Shown: in pieces, positions 18,101 to 25,535 of the stretch
Layout: each line of letters begins with the position of its first letter
Numbering within the stretch: position 1 is the stretch's first letter
Assembly: GCF_014058705.1 (NCBI RefSeq)
Contig: NZ_CP059692.1
Coordinates: forward strand, 2,485,001-2,549,000
Direction of reading: 5' to 3'
DNA: 64,000 nt
From: Aureimonas mangrovi
GTDB lineage: Bacteria > Pseudomonadota > Alphaproteobacteria > Rhizobiales > Rhizobiaceae
Notes under the pieces: model-generated
Seen by the model: only the letters and a program-made list of their open reading frames with translations
What the model was told of the DNA's origin: nothing
Database searches by the model: none
Translations under genes and position numbers: made by a program

Positions 18101-19029
18101 CCGCGCGAAAGACCTGCCACGCGCCAGGCTTCCGTCTCGTCGCGCCGCGTCACCTCCACCTTGGGCCGAACGCTGGCCGAACCGGCGCGCAAATCGTCCG
18201 CGAACCAGGAGACGACGAGCGCGGCGCGCCTCAGCTTCGGACAGAGCGCGGCGAGTTCGTCCAGCGAGGCGGAAAAATCGTTGCCGGCGTGGCGCAGATT
18301 GCGGTTCGCCAGCCGGTCCTCGCCCTCGACCAGCCGCTCGCGCACTGAGGCGGGATCGAGCCCGTGCTCGCTCGCGCCGGGGATGATCGTTACCGCACGA
18401 AGCTTCTCCTCCATCGCGCCGATGGGGCGTACCACCTCGCAGGAAATCTGCGGGATGCGGTTGCCCCAGCGCTCCAGGGGCAGGCGCTCGAAGACGACAT
18501 AGGCGAGCCCGCGATAGGCCGGCGCGTTGCCTGCGCCCTGCTTCGCCTCGATCAGCGGGTCGGGCATCTGCGCCTCGTCGCCGCGATGGACGCGAAACTC
18601 GACGCCGGAAAGGTCCATCTCCTCGCCGTCCGCCCAGATGCGGCGCACGCAGGCGATCGGCCCTTCGCACAGCCCGATCGCGACATTGCCGAAATAGCTG
18701 TAGCTGACGATCTCCGCACCGCCGCCACCGCCTCCCTTGCCGCCCTGCCGCTCGGAGGTGCGCGTTTCCTCGAAGCGCGTCGTCCAGATCACCTGCCCGG
18801 CGATGCGCGCCGTGCCGTAGAGCCGGGCGATACCCGCGCCCTCGTCGGCGTCGAGCATCCGCGAGCCGCGCAGCCGCGCGCCTTCCACCGACCGGCGGCG
18901 CGCGAAAAGCCGCTGGTCGATGGCGGCACCCGCAAGGCCGCCGAGCGCCCGCCCCGCAAGCGCCCCGAAAGGTCCACCCACGAGCCCGCCCAGCGCCCCG
19001 CCGGCCGCCTGCAGAACGATGGTCGCCAT
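15157..19029 (-). CDS. GTA gene 15: host-specificity/tail hub protein with TIM-barrel domain
   Basis: Largest GTA protein, 1290 residues. It forms the tail-tip/baseplate megatron-like part that contacts recipient cells. The N-terminus is Gly/Ala-rich (QAAGGALGGLVGGPFGALAG). The middle, roughly residues 380-720, is the GTA TIM-barrel domain with KPIWLTELGCAAIDKGANQP and NVFLDPKSSES. A putative phage-tail module (DUF3607-like) follows, and then a C-terminal domain that ends in short beta-rich sequence. It is intact, without frameshift. The start ATG at 19029 lies 6 bases after the gene 14 stop. Confidence 0.93.
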   Translation of the reverse strand: MATIVLQAAGGALGGLVGGPFGALAGRALGGLAGAAIDQRLFARRRSVEGARLRGSRMLDADEGAGIARLYGTARIAGQVIWTTRFEETRTSERQGGKGGGGGGAEIVSYSYFGNVAIGLCEGPIACVRRIWADGEEMDLSGVEFRVHRGDEAQMPDPLIEAKQGAGNAPAYRGLAYVVFERLPLERWGNRIPQISCEVVRPIGAMEEKLRAVTIIPGASEHGLDPASVRERLVEGEDRLANRNLRHAGNDFSASLDELAALCPKLRRAALVVSWFADDLRAGSASVRPKVEVTRRDETEAWRVAGLSRGQARLVSRESGGPAYGGTPSDAGIVRAIRAMNARGLKVTHYPFVLMDIPAANALPDPYGGARQAAHPWRGRMTLDIAEGRAGSADGTAGARAAIERFVGAARPQHYATAGGRVHYAGPGEWSYRRMILHQAALARLAGGVDAFVIGSEMRGLTRLRDEAGRFPFVEALIAIARDVKAMLPGAKITYAADWSEYFGYQPADGSGDVFFNLDPLWADDAIDMIGIDSYLPLTDWRAEDWSGEGPDGLRSPYEPGGLRSAIAGGEYFDWYYASEADRRARRRTPITDGAAGKAWTFRAKDLRGWWENLHFERRGGAELAVPSAWVPRSKPIWLTELGCAAIDKGANQPNVFLDPKSSESHAPHFSTGARDDHQQRRFIEAHLDHWADPESNPASPIYGGRMVEAGAIHLWTWDARPFPAFPERRDVWSDGANWETGHWLTGRLGKAPLDRLIAAILTDHGIKDADVSAVDGEVGGFVLSGPGSARGEIEELMRLAGLWVRSREERLVFGSERAAGDAPALTILAEEGDGPPVERRRGEAGEVAQEAVLIFADPGRAYQSASISAASGEIGRNARQTRLDLPVTLADAEAQRFAAGLLARVVGGRETIRFALAPHDVAVEVGDVVRVADVPGRWRITRIEDGAARRVEAALVPAFAPETPPVPTSEPPSATGPVFASRPLAHFLDLPLGGGGSGGASLAVHARPWMPYALTMAGEGDSAARLLVTRPARIGRLVRALAPGPLGRLDRGNEIVVELRSGAPSSVTYAALLSGRNAAAVRAANGVWEVLQFADAEEVAPARFALRRLLRAQGGTDDAMAAGAPERAPFVLLDEAVAAVPLLDGERGLELAWRLSPASRPLDDAAAVTLPATLGLREMLPLSPVHLRARFEADGTTTLSWIRRSRVDADRWESLDVPLGEEEERYRVSIEVPGAPAFVSETTTPRLVLTAARQAELFGALPPSVAVTVAQVSPVAGPGVEARAMISRG

Positions 19030-19035
19030 GATGCT

Positions 19036-19452
19036 CTACTCCGGAAATCGAAAGGTGCCGGCGATGCGCGAGCGCCAGCCCGGCGTCAGCGGCGAGGAGA
19101 CGACCGCCGCGCCCTCATAGGCGTGGATCACCCGGCCGCCCTCCTCGAGGATGCCGCAATGGCGGGCCGGTCGCCCCGCCCGCCAGCGAAACAGCACGAG
19201 ATCGCCGGGCGCCCCGCTCTCTACGTCCGTGAAATTCCGGCGCGCCGCCTCCATCAGCCGTTCGGCGTCGTCAATGTCGGCCCAGTCGCGCGAATAGGCG
19301 CCAGGCGCTTCCGGCTCGTGCCCGTAAAGCTCGCGCCAGACGCCCCGCACGAGGCCGAGGCAGTCGCAGCCCACCCCGCGCCGGCTGCCCTGGTGGCGAT
19401 AGGGCGTGCCGATCCATCGCCGCGCCGCGACCAGCGCCCGCTGGCCGCTCAC
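19036..19452 (-). CDS. GTA gene 14: NlpC/P60-family tail peptidase
   Basis: Protein of 138 residues of the NlpC/P60 fold, thought to cleave peptidoglycan peptides during GTA entry. The nucleophile Cys lies in GVGCDCLGLVRGVW and the catalytic His in RPARHCGILEEGG. The start is GTG at 19452, overlapping the gene 13 stop as GTGA; no ATG fits. It begins SGQRALVAARRWIGTPY, as in the family. Confidence 0.9.
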   Translation of the reverse strand: MSGQRALVAARRWIGTPYRHQGSRRGVGCDCLGLVRGVWRELYGHEPEAPGAYSRDWADIDDAERLMEAARRNFTDVESGAPGDLVLFRWRAGRPARHCGILEEGGRVIHAYEGAAVVSSPLTPGWRSRIAGTFRFPE

Positions 19453-20324
19453 GGCACCACCGGCGCGCCATCGTGGAGGTCGTCGCGCTTGGCAATGGTG
19501 AGCGCCGCGTCCGTCCCCGGCAGATGCGGAAAACCACGAAAATTCAGTTGGTTGGCGAACCGCGCTCGACAGGTCGCGAAGCTCTTGTCGCAGCCCGCGG
19601 TCATCGCCGCATCCGCTCCCGCCTTCGGCTCTACCCGGAACGGCGCGGCGATCTGAAGCCGCCACGCGCCGGCGCCCGAACCCGCCGAGACGCCGACGAT
19701 CTCGCGGCTCTCGCCGCCGACCGTCAGCCGCCCGCGCAAGAACGCTGCCGGCTCGATGCCGCCCGCCGCCACCTCCATCGTCGTGCCCTCGGCCGACGTC
19801 ACAGCTCCCGAAACCCTGCGCCCGCCCGCCGCGAGATCGACGCCGCAGCGTGCATCCCCCAGCGCCGCGTCGCAGCGGCGGCGGTAGAGCCGCCCGCGCT
19901 CGCGGTCGAGTGCGGCCTCCGGCCCGCGCAGTTCGGCTGTGAAGCTCTCGCCCGACCGGCGGATCTCGCCGATCATCGCCACGTCGAGCCGCATGAAATG
20001 CTCCGGCTCGCGCCAGTCGACGACGAAGCTCTCTACCCGCGCCTCGTCGTAGAGCCCGGCGGCGATGTCCTCCTCTGTGACGGCCAGCGCCGAAAGTGCG
20101 CCCGCCACCTCCTGCGTGCCGGGCGCGAGCCCCAGCGCGCGCTCCGCCTCGCTGCCGGAAAGCCCGGTCGCGGCCGCAAAGCGCGTGCCGTCGAGTTCCA
20201 GCGCCTCGTCATGGTCGGTGAAGCCGAGCACCCGCCCATCCGCGCGCGTCAGCCGCCAGCAGCGCGCGAGCGTCGTCGCGGCCCCGCCGAGGCGTTCCGC
20301 CAATCCGTCCGGGATCGTCCTCAC
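19449..20324 (-). CDS. GTA gene 13: DUF2163 tail protein
   Basis: Protein of 291 residues with the DUF2163 N-terminal and phage-BR0599-like C-terminal parts. The C-terminal Cys-rich segment CDKSFATCRARFANQLNFRGFPHLPG is the family hallmark; in GTA structures this hub protein binds an iron-sulfur cluster through such Cys residues. Start GTG at 20324 overlaps the gene 12 stop (GTGA), and the stop overlaps gene 14 in the same way. Confidence 0.9.
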   Translation of the reverse strand: MRTIPDGLAERLGGAATTLARCWRLTRADGRVLGFTDHDEALELDGTRFAAATGLSGSEAERALGLAPGTQEVAGALSALAVTEEDIAAGLYDEARVESFVVDWREPEHFMRLDVAMIGEIRRSGESFTAELRGPEAALDRERGRLYRRRCDAALGDARCGVDLAAGGRRVSGAVTSAEGTTMEVAAGGIEPAAFLRGRLTVGGESREIVGVSAGSGAGAWRLQIAAPFRVEPKAGADAAMTAGCDKSFATCRARFANQLNFRGFPHLPGTDAALTIAKRDDLHDGAPVVP

Positions 20325-20947
20325 GGCCGCACCTCGACGAGCGGGATCGTCGGGATGTCGCCGGCCTCGAAGGCCGCGATGTTCACCGCCAGATGTTCGA
20401 TGTCGAAGCGCACCGGCACGTCGAACTCGAAGCCCGCCGTCACCGCCTCACCCGCTGCCGGCGCCTCGTTCAGCGTCACGAGGCCGCTGGTCGCATCCAC
20501 CGCGAAACCCGTCGTCTCCTCGCCTCCCACGGCGACGCGCACCGTGCCCGCCACGGGCTTGGCGATCGGCCGCTCGTAGCCGTCAACGCCCGCGCCGTAT
20601 CGCTTCACCAGCTGGAACACGCGCTTCTCCCAATCGCCCTCCCCGAGCACCTGGTCGAAGGGCGAGACCGCCTGCCCATGCGCGGCGGAATGGCGATCGA
20701 GCGGATCGCGGAAGCGGAAGGCGACGAGCCGCCCGCGCCGCGCCTCGAAGAAATCGAGCACGGCGGCGAGGTCCTTCACCGAGCGCACGCCCGAGCCGGC
20801 ATCGTAGCGCCGCGCCGAATGGCGGTGCCGCTGGTTGCGCGTCTCGTGCCCGGTGGAAAGCCGCACTACCTCAGTCAGGCGCTCGGGCCCGCCGCTCGTG
20901 CCGAAGGCGACGCTGAGCGGAAAGCGCTCCTCGCTGAAGGCCTGCAT
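20321..20947 (-). CDS. GTA gene 12: DUF2460 distal tail protein
   Basis: Protein of 208 residues of the DUF2460 family, the distal tail ring of GTA particles. It begins MQAFSEERFPLSVAFG and contains the family pattern GHETRNQRHRHSARRYDAGSG. The ATG at 20947 is chosen because GGGAG lies 9 bases before it; a TTG at 20965 that overlaps the gene 11 stop is the alternative and would add six residues. Confidence 0.92.
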   Translation of the reverse strand: MQAFSEERFPLSVAFGTSGGPERLTEVVRLSTGHETRNQRHRHSARRYDAGSGVRSVKDLAAVLDFFEARRGRLVAFRFRDPLDRHSAAHGQAVSPFDQVLGEGDWEKRVFQLVKRYGAGVDGYERPIAKPVAGTVRVAVGGEETTGFAVDATSGLVTLNEAPAAGEAVTAGFEFDVPVRFDIEHLAVNIAAFEAGDIPTIPLVEVRP

Positions 20948-20961
20948 AGCAAGTTCTCCCG

Positions 20962-21549
20962 TCAAAGGCCGCGCTGGCCGCGGCTTGCCGCGCGCGCCAG
21001 CATCGCCTGGATCTGCACTTCGGAGCGGCGGAAGCTCGCCGCGTCCGGGCTCGTCACGTTGAAGACGATCGAAGGTCCCGCGCGCCCGCCGCCCGGCCCG
21101 CCACCGCTGGCGGCCACGCCCAGCGTCCCGTCCGCGCCGCGACGCAGCGGCAAGATCGCTTCCGCGCCGGCCTCGCCCATCAGGCCCATCTGCCGGCCGG
21201 TCGGGAAGAAGGTCGGCGCGCGCACCACCCCGCCCCTGGCGAAGGGCGTCACCCTCGGCGTCGCCCCGCCACCGCCGCTCCCCCCTCCGATCTGGCCGAC
21301 GAGCCCGCTTATCAGCCCGCCGGCGAGGTTGCCGAGCGGGCGCAGCGCCGCATCCAGCGCGATGGAGGAGATGCGCAGCGCGAGCCCGCGCAACACGCCG
21401 TCGAGCGAGCGCCCGCCGCCCACCGCGCCCTTCAGCGCGCCGGTCATCGCGGCTCCGAAGGCGTTGGCCTTGCCGGAGAGGTCGTCGAGCGATCTCTCGA
21501 AGGCGCTCGTGTCGGCACGCACGTCGACGATCAGCGTCTCGTCCGCCAT
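20962..21549 (-). CDS. GTA gene 11: short tail tape-measure protein
   Basis: Protein of 195 residues. It begins with VDVRADTSAFERSLDDLSGKA, typical of tape-measure N-termini. A hydrophobic Gly/Leu-rich middle (about 60-95) and a Gly-rich C-terminal region follow. As in other GTAs it is far shorter than phage tape measures, matching the short tail. The ATG at 21549 has a GAGGAG ribosome site. Confidence 0.85.
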   Translation of the reverse strand: MADETLIVDVRADTSAFERSLDDLSGKANAFGAAMTGALKGAVGGGRSLDGVLRGLALRISSIALDAALRPLGNLAGGLISGLVGQIGGGSGGGGATPRVTPFARGGVVRAPTFFPTGRQMGLMGEAGAEAILPLRRGADGTLGVAASGGGPGGGRAGPSIVFNVTSPDAASFRRSEVQIQAMLARAASRGQRGL

Positions 21550-21553
21550 CGCG

Positions 21554-21790
21554 TCATCTCCTCGTCTCGTCGGGGAAGCGGGTCATCAGCTCTTCGAGCC
21601 CCGCGCGGCTCGGCGGCGCCACCGCCATATCGGCAAACGGCTTCAGCGCCGCAGCCAGTTCACGCGGCGTCATCGCCCAGAAGTCGCGGGGCGCGATGCG
21701 CAGGACCGTGAAGGCGAAGCCCATCGCCTCGTCCCAGGGAAAGGCCGCCGCGCCGGTGTCTTCCACCGCCCGGGGCGCGGCGGCCCTCAA
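21554..21790 (-). CDS. GTA gene 10.1: tail assembly chaperone (DUF2376-like)
   Basis: Small protein of 78 residues containing FPWDEAMGF and LRIAPRDFWAMTPRELAAAL, the pattern of the short phage tail assembly chaperone that follows gene 10 in GTA clusters. The preferred start is TTG at 21790, overlapping the gene 10 stop as TTGA; a GTG at 21766 is the alternative. It helps load the tape measure in phage relatives. Confidence 0.82.
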   Translation of the reverse strand: MRAAAPRAVEDTGAAAFPWDEAMGFAFTVLRIAPRDFWAMTPRELAAALKPFADMAVAPPSRAGLEELMTRFPDETRR

Positions 21791-22119
21791 GGGTTTGCGC
21801 GCTCCTCCCCCTCCCCGAAGGCCGCGCCCAGTAGCTCGGAGGCGATGCGCGCCGCCCCCGCCGCCCCGCCCTCGATCGGCAGGCGTGCCAGCGCCTCGTC
21901 GTCGATCGCCTCGCCCGCACCGCGCAGACCCGCTCCGATGATCCGTGTCAGGTCGCGGGCCGAGAGCCCGCCCGACCCGAAGCGCCTTGCCAGCGCGGCC
22001 ACGTCCTCGGCGGCGAAGGCGTCCTCCAGTTCGGCGAGCGCGCCGAGCGTCAGGCACAGGCGTCGTATGCGCCCGCCGATCTCGGCCTCCACCTCGCCCC
22101 GCCGTCGGTTCACGGCCAT
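21787..22119 (-). CDS. GTA gene 10: GTA family tail protein (chaperone-like)
   Basis: Protein of 110 residues beginning MAVNRRRGEVEAEIGGRIRR, with LTLGALAELEDAF and DLTRIIGAGLRGAG, matching the gene-10 family found only in GTAs and related prophages. It starts 2 bases after the gene 9 stop. The upstream open frame to 22707 runs across gene 9 and the terminator region and is not coding. Confidence 0.86.
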   Translation of the reverse strand: MAVNRRRGEVEAEIGGRIRRLCLTLGALAELEDAFAAEDVAALARRFGSGGLSARDLTRIIGAGLRGAGEAIDDEALARLPIEGGAAGAARIASELLGAAFGEGEERANP

Positions 22120-22121
22120 CG

Positions 22122-22535
22122 TCAGAGTGCCTCGAAGGAGAGCGCGCCGGCCGATTCCAGCGTCACCTCGAAGGCGACCTCGCCGTCGTGCTCGCCGGAA
22201 TATTCCAGCGACGTCACCTGAAACGGCCCGCTGACGGCTCCGAAATCCGGGATCGCCATCTGGAAAGCGCCGATCCGCCCGGCGAAGAAGAGTTGGCGCA
22301 CCGCCGCGTCGGACGCGGCGTCCTTGAAAATGCCCGATCCCTGAAGCGAGGCGCGCTGCACGCCCGCCCCGTCCAGAAGCTCGCGCCAGCGCCCGGCGCT
22401 CTCGGCGTCGGTCACGTCCACCGTCTCGGCGTTGAAGGCGATGCGGCGCGAGCGCAGGCCCGCCACCGTGGCGAAGGTGCCGGTGCCCTCGGCGTCGATC
22501 TTCAACAAAAGGTCCTTGCCGCGCTGTGCGCCCAT
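22122..22535 (-). CDS. GTA gene 9: major tail tube protein
   Basis: Protein of 137 residues of the TP901-1-like major tail family. It begins MGAQRGKDLLLKIDAEGTGTF and has the AFNAETVDVTDAESAGRWRELL segment typical of GTA gene 9. The ATG at 22535 follows a GGAGG ribosome site. It is separated from gene 8 by about 240 bases, the largest gap inside the cluster, which contains a strong terminator. Confidence 0.92.
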   Translation of the reverse strand: MGAQRGKDLLLKIDAEGTGTFATVAGLRSRRIAFNAETVDVTDAESAGRWRELLDGAGVQRASLQGSGIFKDAASDAAVRQLFFAGRIGAFQMAIPDFGAVSGPFQVTSLEYSGEHDGEVAFEVTLESAGALSFEAL

Positions 22536-22559
22536 CTCGTCCTCCGAAAGCCCGAAACG

Positions 22560-22586
22560 AAAAAGGGCGGCCCATCCGGACCGCCC
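22560..22586 (-). terminator. Strong intrinsic terminator just upstream of GTA gene 9
   Basis: Read on the minus strand, a 9-bp stem (GGGCGGTCC with GGGCCGCCC, one G-U pair, 4-base loop) is followed by TTTTTC. It ends 24 bases before the gene 9 start, inside the structural operon. Without read-through, genes 9-15 would not be expressed from the gene 1 promoter. Confidence 0.8.
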
Positions 22587-22776
22587 CAAAGAAGCATTTA
22601 TTGTAAAGCCGCCGCGGCGCGACGATCGCGCAGAAGGCCGGGGTGGCGAGTCGGCTGGCGTGGTTCTTCGGGAACCGGAGCGGAGCGGACTTTTTATCCG
22701 TGAGCACCGGAAGCGCAGAAGGCTGCGTCAGACGGCCGGCAGCGTCGCCCTTATGCCGATCGTCTAGCCGATCGTC

Positions 22777-23187
22777 TCAGGCGAGCGGTTCGGTCACGGC
22801 CCGAAACCGCAGAATGCCGTGATAGGTCGGCGATTCCGGCTCCTGCCGCGCCTCGGCGAACTGGAGCTGCAGGTTCACCAGCCGGTGCGCGTCGAGCGTC
22901 AGCACCGCGTCGTGGAGCCGGTTGGAGACCTTGTCCATGATCTCGTAGGTTTCGGCCTTTGAGCCGCCGCGCGCCCAGACATGCAGCGTCAGGATGTGCT
23001 CGTGCCCGTCCTCCGAGCCGGTGGACCAGTCCACCACCGCCGTGCGGCCGAGCGTCAGATACGGGAACTTGGCGTGCTCGGGCACGTGATCGAAGACCTT
23101 CGGCCCGCCGAGCAGCCCCACCAGGGCGGGGTCGGCCACCAGCGTGCGCACGATGCTGGATTGAAGGTCGGCGCTGGGATGCGTCAT
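22777..23187 (-). CDS. GTA gene 8: DUF3168 tail terminator protein
   Basis: Protein of 136 residues of DUF3168, the tail-terminator/completion protein at the head-tail junction. Typical parts are IVRTLVADPALVGLLGG near the start and HILTLHVWARGGSKAETYEIMDKV in the middle. The ATG at 23187 overlaps the stop of a 57-codon open frame upstream (ATGA). Confidence 0.9.
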   Translation of the reverse strand: MTHPSADLQSSIVRTLVADPALVGLLGGPKVFDHVPEHAKFPYLTLGRTAVVDWSTGSEDGHEHILTLHVWARGGSKAETYEIMDKVSNRLHDAVLTLDAHRLVNLQLQFAEARQEPESPTYHGILRFRAVTEPLA

Positions 23188-23357
23188 CGCGTTCTCTCCG
23201 TCATCGAATCACGGCGTGATACTGGCCGTAATGTGGTGTGATCGACTGCCATATCGACCTTGTTCAATGAAATTTTAACGACGCGGCGCCGTGCGATCTC
23301 GCGTGCTTTCGCCCCCAGTCCGCGTAGATTCGTCGTCACTTGCATTCGCGCTCTCAC
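23184..23357 (-). CDS. Extra 57-residue protein between GTA genes 7 and 8
   Basis: A short frame starting with GTG at 23357 and ending at 23186-23184. Its start overlaps the gene 7 stop (GTGA) behind a GAGGAGG ribosome site, and its stop overlaps the gene 8 start (ATGA), so the translational chain passes through it. The product is basic, with NLRGLGAKAREIARRRVV near the N-terminus, and lacks membrane segments. Several tailed phages have an HK97 gp10-like protein at this place; this could be a shortened remnant of one, but similarity is too weak to claim. Base composition is less GC-rich than its neighbours. Confidence 0.5.
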   Translation of the reverse strand: MRARMQVTTNLRGLGAKAREIARRRVVKISLNKVDMAVDHTTLRPVSRRDSMTERTR

Positions 23358-23689
23358 GCTTCCTCCTCGCAGCGGCAGACGAGGATGCGCTGTCGCTCGT
23401 CCGGGTCGTGAACCGAGCGCACCAGCAGGCGCCGCGCGCCAAGCCGGAACGCCATGCCGCGCTCGACGTCCGTGCGGTAGCGCAGGATCACCCGGTGGGT
23501 CAGCGTCGCGCCGAGGCGCCCGAACCGCTCGGCGACATCCACGTCGATCGGCTCGACCCGCACCGAGAGCTCGCGCATCTCGCTCCACCCTTCGGCGCGC
23601 CCGCCCATCGCATCGAGTTCGCCGGCGGGCGCCTCCAGCACGGCGCGTCGGTCGAAGAGCCCGCCGTCCACGAAGCGCAGCGCGCTCAA
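23354..23689 (-). CDS. GTA gene 7: head closure/head-tail adaptor (SPP1 gp16-like)
   Basis: Protein of 111 residues with the adaptor pattern LEAPAGELDAMGGRAEGW and HRVILRYRTDVERGMAFRLG, ending in RSVHDPDERQRILVCRCEEE. It closes the capsid vertex below the portal. Start is TTG at 23689, overlapping the gene 6 stop as TTGA. Confidence 0.87.
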   Translation of the reverse strand: MSALRFVDGGLFDRRAVLEAPAGELDAMGGRAEGWSEMRELSVRVEPIDVDVAERFGRLGATLTHRVILRYRTDVERGMAFRLGARRLLVRSVHDPDERQRILVCRCEEEA

Positions 23690-24219
23690 AGCCGCACCCG
23701 GCGCAAGGGGGCCAGCAGCGCCTCTGCCAGCGGCGGCATCGCATCGCTCGCGCCGCGCGTCTCGTAGGCGGCCGCGCTCATGCGCAGGATCGCGATCCGC
23801 ACTGCCTCCGGCACGTTTTCAGCTTCCATGCCGGCCTCGTATTCGATCTCAAGCCCACCGGCCGCGCCCATACGGAATTCCACCGGCAACACCATCGTCT
23901 CGCCGCCCTCGATGCGGACCTGCGCCGCATCGAGGGCCACCGCGTCGCCGCCGCGCCCGAAGCCGAGCACGGAGCGCACGGCAGTCAGCGGCGCGCCGCC
24001 CGGCCGCACACGCCGGTCGCCCGGCACGCCTTCGAGCGCGATGCGGAAGGCGCGCGGGCGCAGCGTCAGGCCGGCGTGGCACTCCACCGTTTCGCGCGCG
24101 GCCGTCACCAGCCGTTCGATCAGCGCATCCTCGTCGTCGCGCTCGATGCGCGCCCAGCTCTTGGCCTCGGCGAGCGCCACGGGCTCCGGGCCGAGATAAT
24201 CGAGTCCGATCGGGGTCAT
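23686..24219 (-). CDS. GTA gene 6: head-tail connector (phiE125 gp8/gp6-like)
   Basis: Protein of 177 residues. ALAEAKSWARIERDDEDALIERLVTAARE is the classic connector N-terminal pattern, and AVRIAILRMSAAAYETRG near the C-terminus completes it. The ATG at 24219 has a GAGAGGAG ribosome site. It follows a strong palindrome after the capsid gene. Confidence 0.9.
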   Translation of the reverse strand: MTPIGLDYLGPEPVALAEAKSWARIERDDEDALIERLVTAARETVECHAGLTLRPRAFRIALEGVPGDRRVRPGGAPLTAVRSVLGFGRGGDAVALDAAQVRIEGGETMVLPVEFRMGAAGGLEIEYEAGMEAENVPEAVRIAILRMSAAAYETRGASDAMPPLAEALLAPLRRVRL

Positions 24220-24239
24220 GGCCGCGTCTCCTCTCGCCA

Positions 24240-24269
24240 GATGGAAAGGCCGGGCGCATGCGCCCGGCC
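24240..24269 (-). terminator. Hairpin between GTA major capsid gene and gene 6
   Basis: A 22-base palindrome (GGCCGGGCGC facing GCGCCCGGCC) stands 21 bases after the capsid stop; on the minus strand TTTCC follows. The T-run is short, so it may be a leaky terminator or a 3'-end stabiliser for capsid mRNA, which would favour capsid over downstream proteins. Confidence 0.6.
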
Positions 24270-24290
24270 CCGTTCTCGTGCCTTCCAGTC

Positions 24291-25469
24291 TCAGGCGGAG
24301 AAGCGCAGGAGCTTGGCCGCGTCGAAGTCCTGGATGCCGCCGCCCACGCGCTTGGTCGTGTAGAAGAGGACGTAGGGCTTGGCGGAATACGGGTCGCGCA
24401 GGACGCGCACGCCCTGCCGGTCGACGACGAGGTAGAAGCGGCCGAAATCGCCGAAGGCGATGGCGTTGGCGTCCGCCGCGATGTCCGGCATCGCCTCGGC
24501 CTCCACCACCGGGAAGCCCATCAGCGTGGCGCGCGCCCCTGCCCCGGCCGGCGGAGCCCAGATGTAGTTGCCGTCCGCGTCCTTCAGCTTGCGCACGGCG
24601 CTCTGCGTGCGCCGGTTCATCACGAAGGAGGCGTTCTGGCGATAGCCGCCCTTCAGCGCGTAGACGAGGTCGATCAGCGCGTCCGCCGCGGCCCCGTCCA
24701 GAAAGCCGCCCGACGCGCCGGTCGAGACGGTGCCGACGCGGCCCCAGCTCCAGGCGCCCTCGTCGACGCTCTCATAGGTCATGAAGCCGCGCGGCTTGGC
24801 GATGCCGTCGCCGTTCACGAAGGCCGCGCCTTCCTGCTCGGCGAAGGCCTGCTCCACCTCCTCGCCGATCCAGCGGTCGATATCGACGGCCGCATCATCG
24901 AGGAGCGAGGCGGTCGCCGCCGGCATGGCGTAGAGCTCCATCGTCGGGAAGCTCAGCTCGGAAAGCTGAGGCGCGTCGGTCTTCACGCGAGGGTCAGCCT
25001 CGCCAACCCACCCGGTCTGCGCACCGGTGATCGCGAAGGGCTTCTTCAGGACGGCGCCGGAGACGGCGCGTACCGAGGCGATGGAGCGGATCGGCGAGAC
25101 TGCCGCGAGGCGCCGGCCGATCTCGGTCTCCGTCTCGGGCGGCACCAGGAAGCCGCCGTCGCCGCCGGTCAAACCGCTCATCGCGCGCTCCTCCAGCCGG
25201 CGCAGGCGGTGCTCGTCGCCGCCGCGCACATAGGCCTCGAAGGCCTGCCGGTGCTCGCTCGGGCGCTCGTCGGCGCGCTCCAGACCGCCGCCGCCCAGCG
25301 GCGGCCGCGCCTGGCGCAGCGTCAGGCGTTCGAGGCGTCTCTCCTGTTCGTCCAGCGCGCGGCCGATGCGCTCCACCTTGTCTTCCGTCACCGCGTCGGG
25401 CGACATGCGCTTCTCGATCTGCGTCAGGCGCTCGTCATTGGCCTCGCGGAAGCTCTCGAAGGCCTCCAT
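24291..25469 (-). CDS. GTA gene 5: HK97-type major capsid protein (N-terminus interrupted by an amber codon upstream)
   Basis: Major capsid protein; 392 residues from the ATG at 25469. It starts with a charged coiled-coil (FREANDERLTQIEKRM to LDEQERRLERL), the scaffold-like delta domain that gene 4 protease normally removes, followed by the HK97 fold with GGFLVPPETETEIGRRL and a C-terminal GGGIQDFDAAKLLRFSA. The frame actually stays in phase 29 codons further up to an ATG at 25556 that has the best ribosome site (GAAAGGAG), but codon 6 of that reading is TAG. Translation from 25469 lacks a clear ribosome site. The mature capsid region is intact. Confidence 0.85.
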   Translation of the reverse strand: MEAFESFREANDERLTQIEKRMSPDAVTEDKVERIGRALDEQERRLERLTLRQARPPLGGGGLERADERPSEHRQAFEAYVRGGDEHRLRRLEERAMSGLTGGDGGFLVPPETETEIGRRLAAVSPIRSIASVRAVSGAVLKKPFAITGAQTGWVGEADPRVKTDAPQLSELSFPTMELYAMPAATASLLDDAAVDIDRWIGEEVEQAFAEQEGAAFVNGDGIAKPRGFMTYESVDEGAWSWGRVGTVSTGASGGFLDGAAADALIDLVYALKGGYRQNASFVMNRRTQSAVRKLKDADGNYIWAPPAGAGARATLMGFPVVEAEAMPDIAADANAIAFGDFGRFYLVVDRQGVRVLRDPYSAKPYVLFYTTKRVGGGIQDFDAAKLLRFSA

Positions 25470-25535
25470 GAACTCGCCGAAGGCGCCGGCGATCTCGCCG
25501 CTTTCGCTGCGCGTCTCGGCGCGGATCTCGGGGGC

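Noticed and set aside
14896-18348. Plus-strand frame of 1150 codons opposite GTA gene 15
   Set aside because: Composition is that of an antisense shadow (His/Arg/Ala/Pro-rich) and the minus strand codes for a recognisable GTA protein.
20948-20965. TTG start for GTA gene 12 overlapping the gene 11 stop
   Set aside because: Possible, but the ATG at 20947 has a well-spaced GGGAG site and gives the family-typical N-terminus; kept as an alternative.
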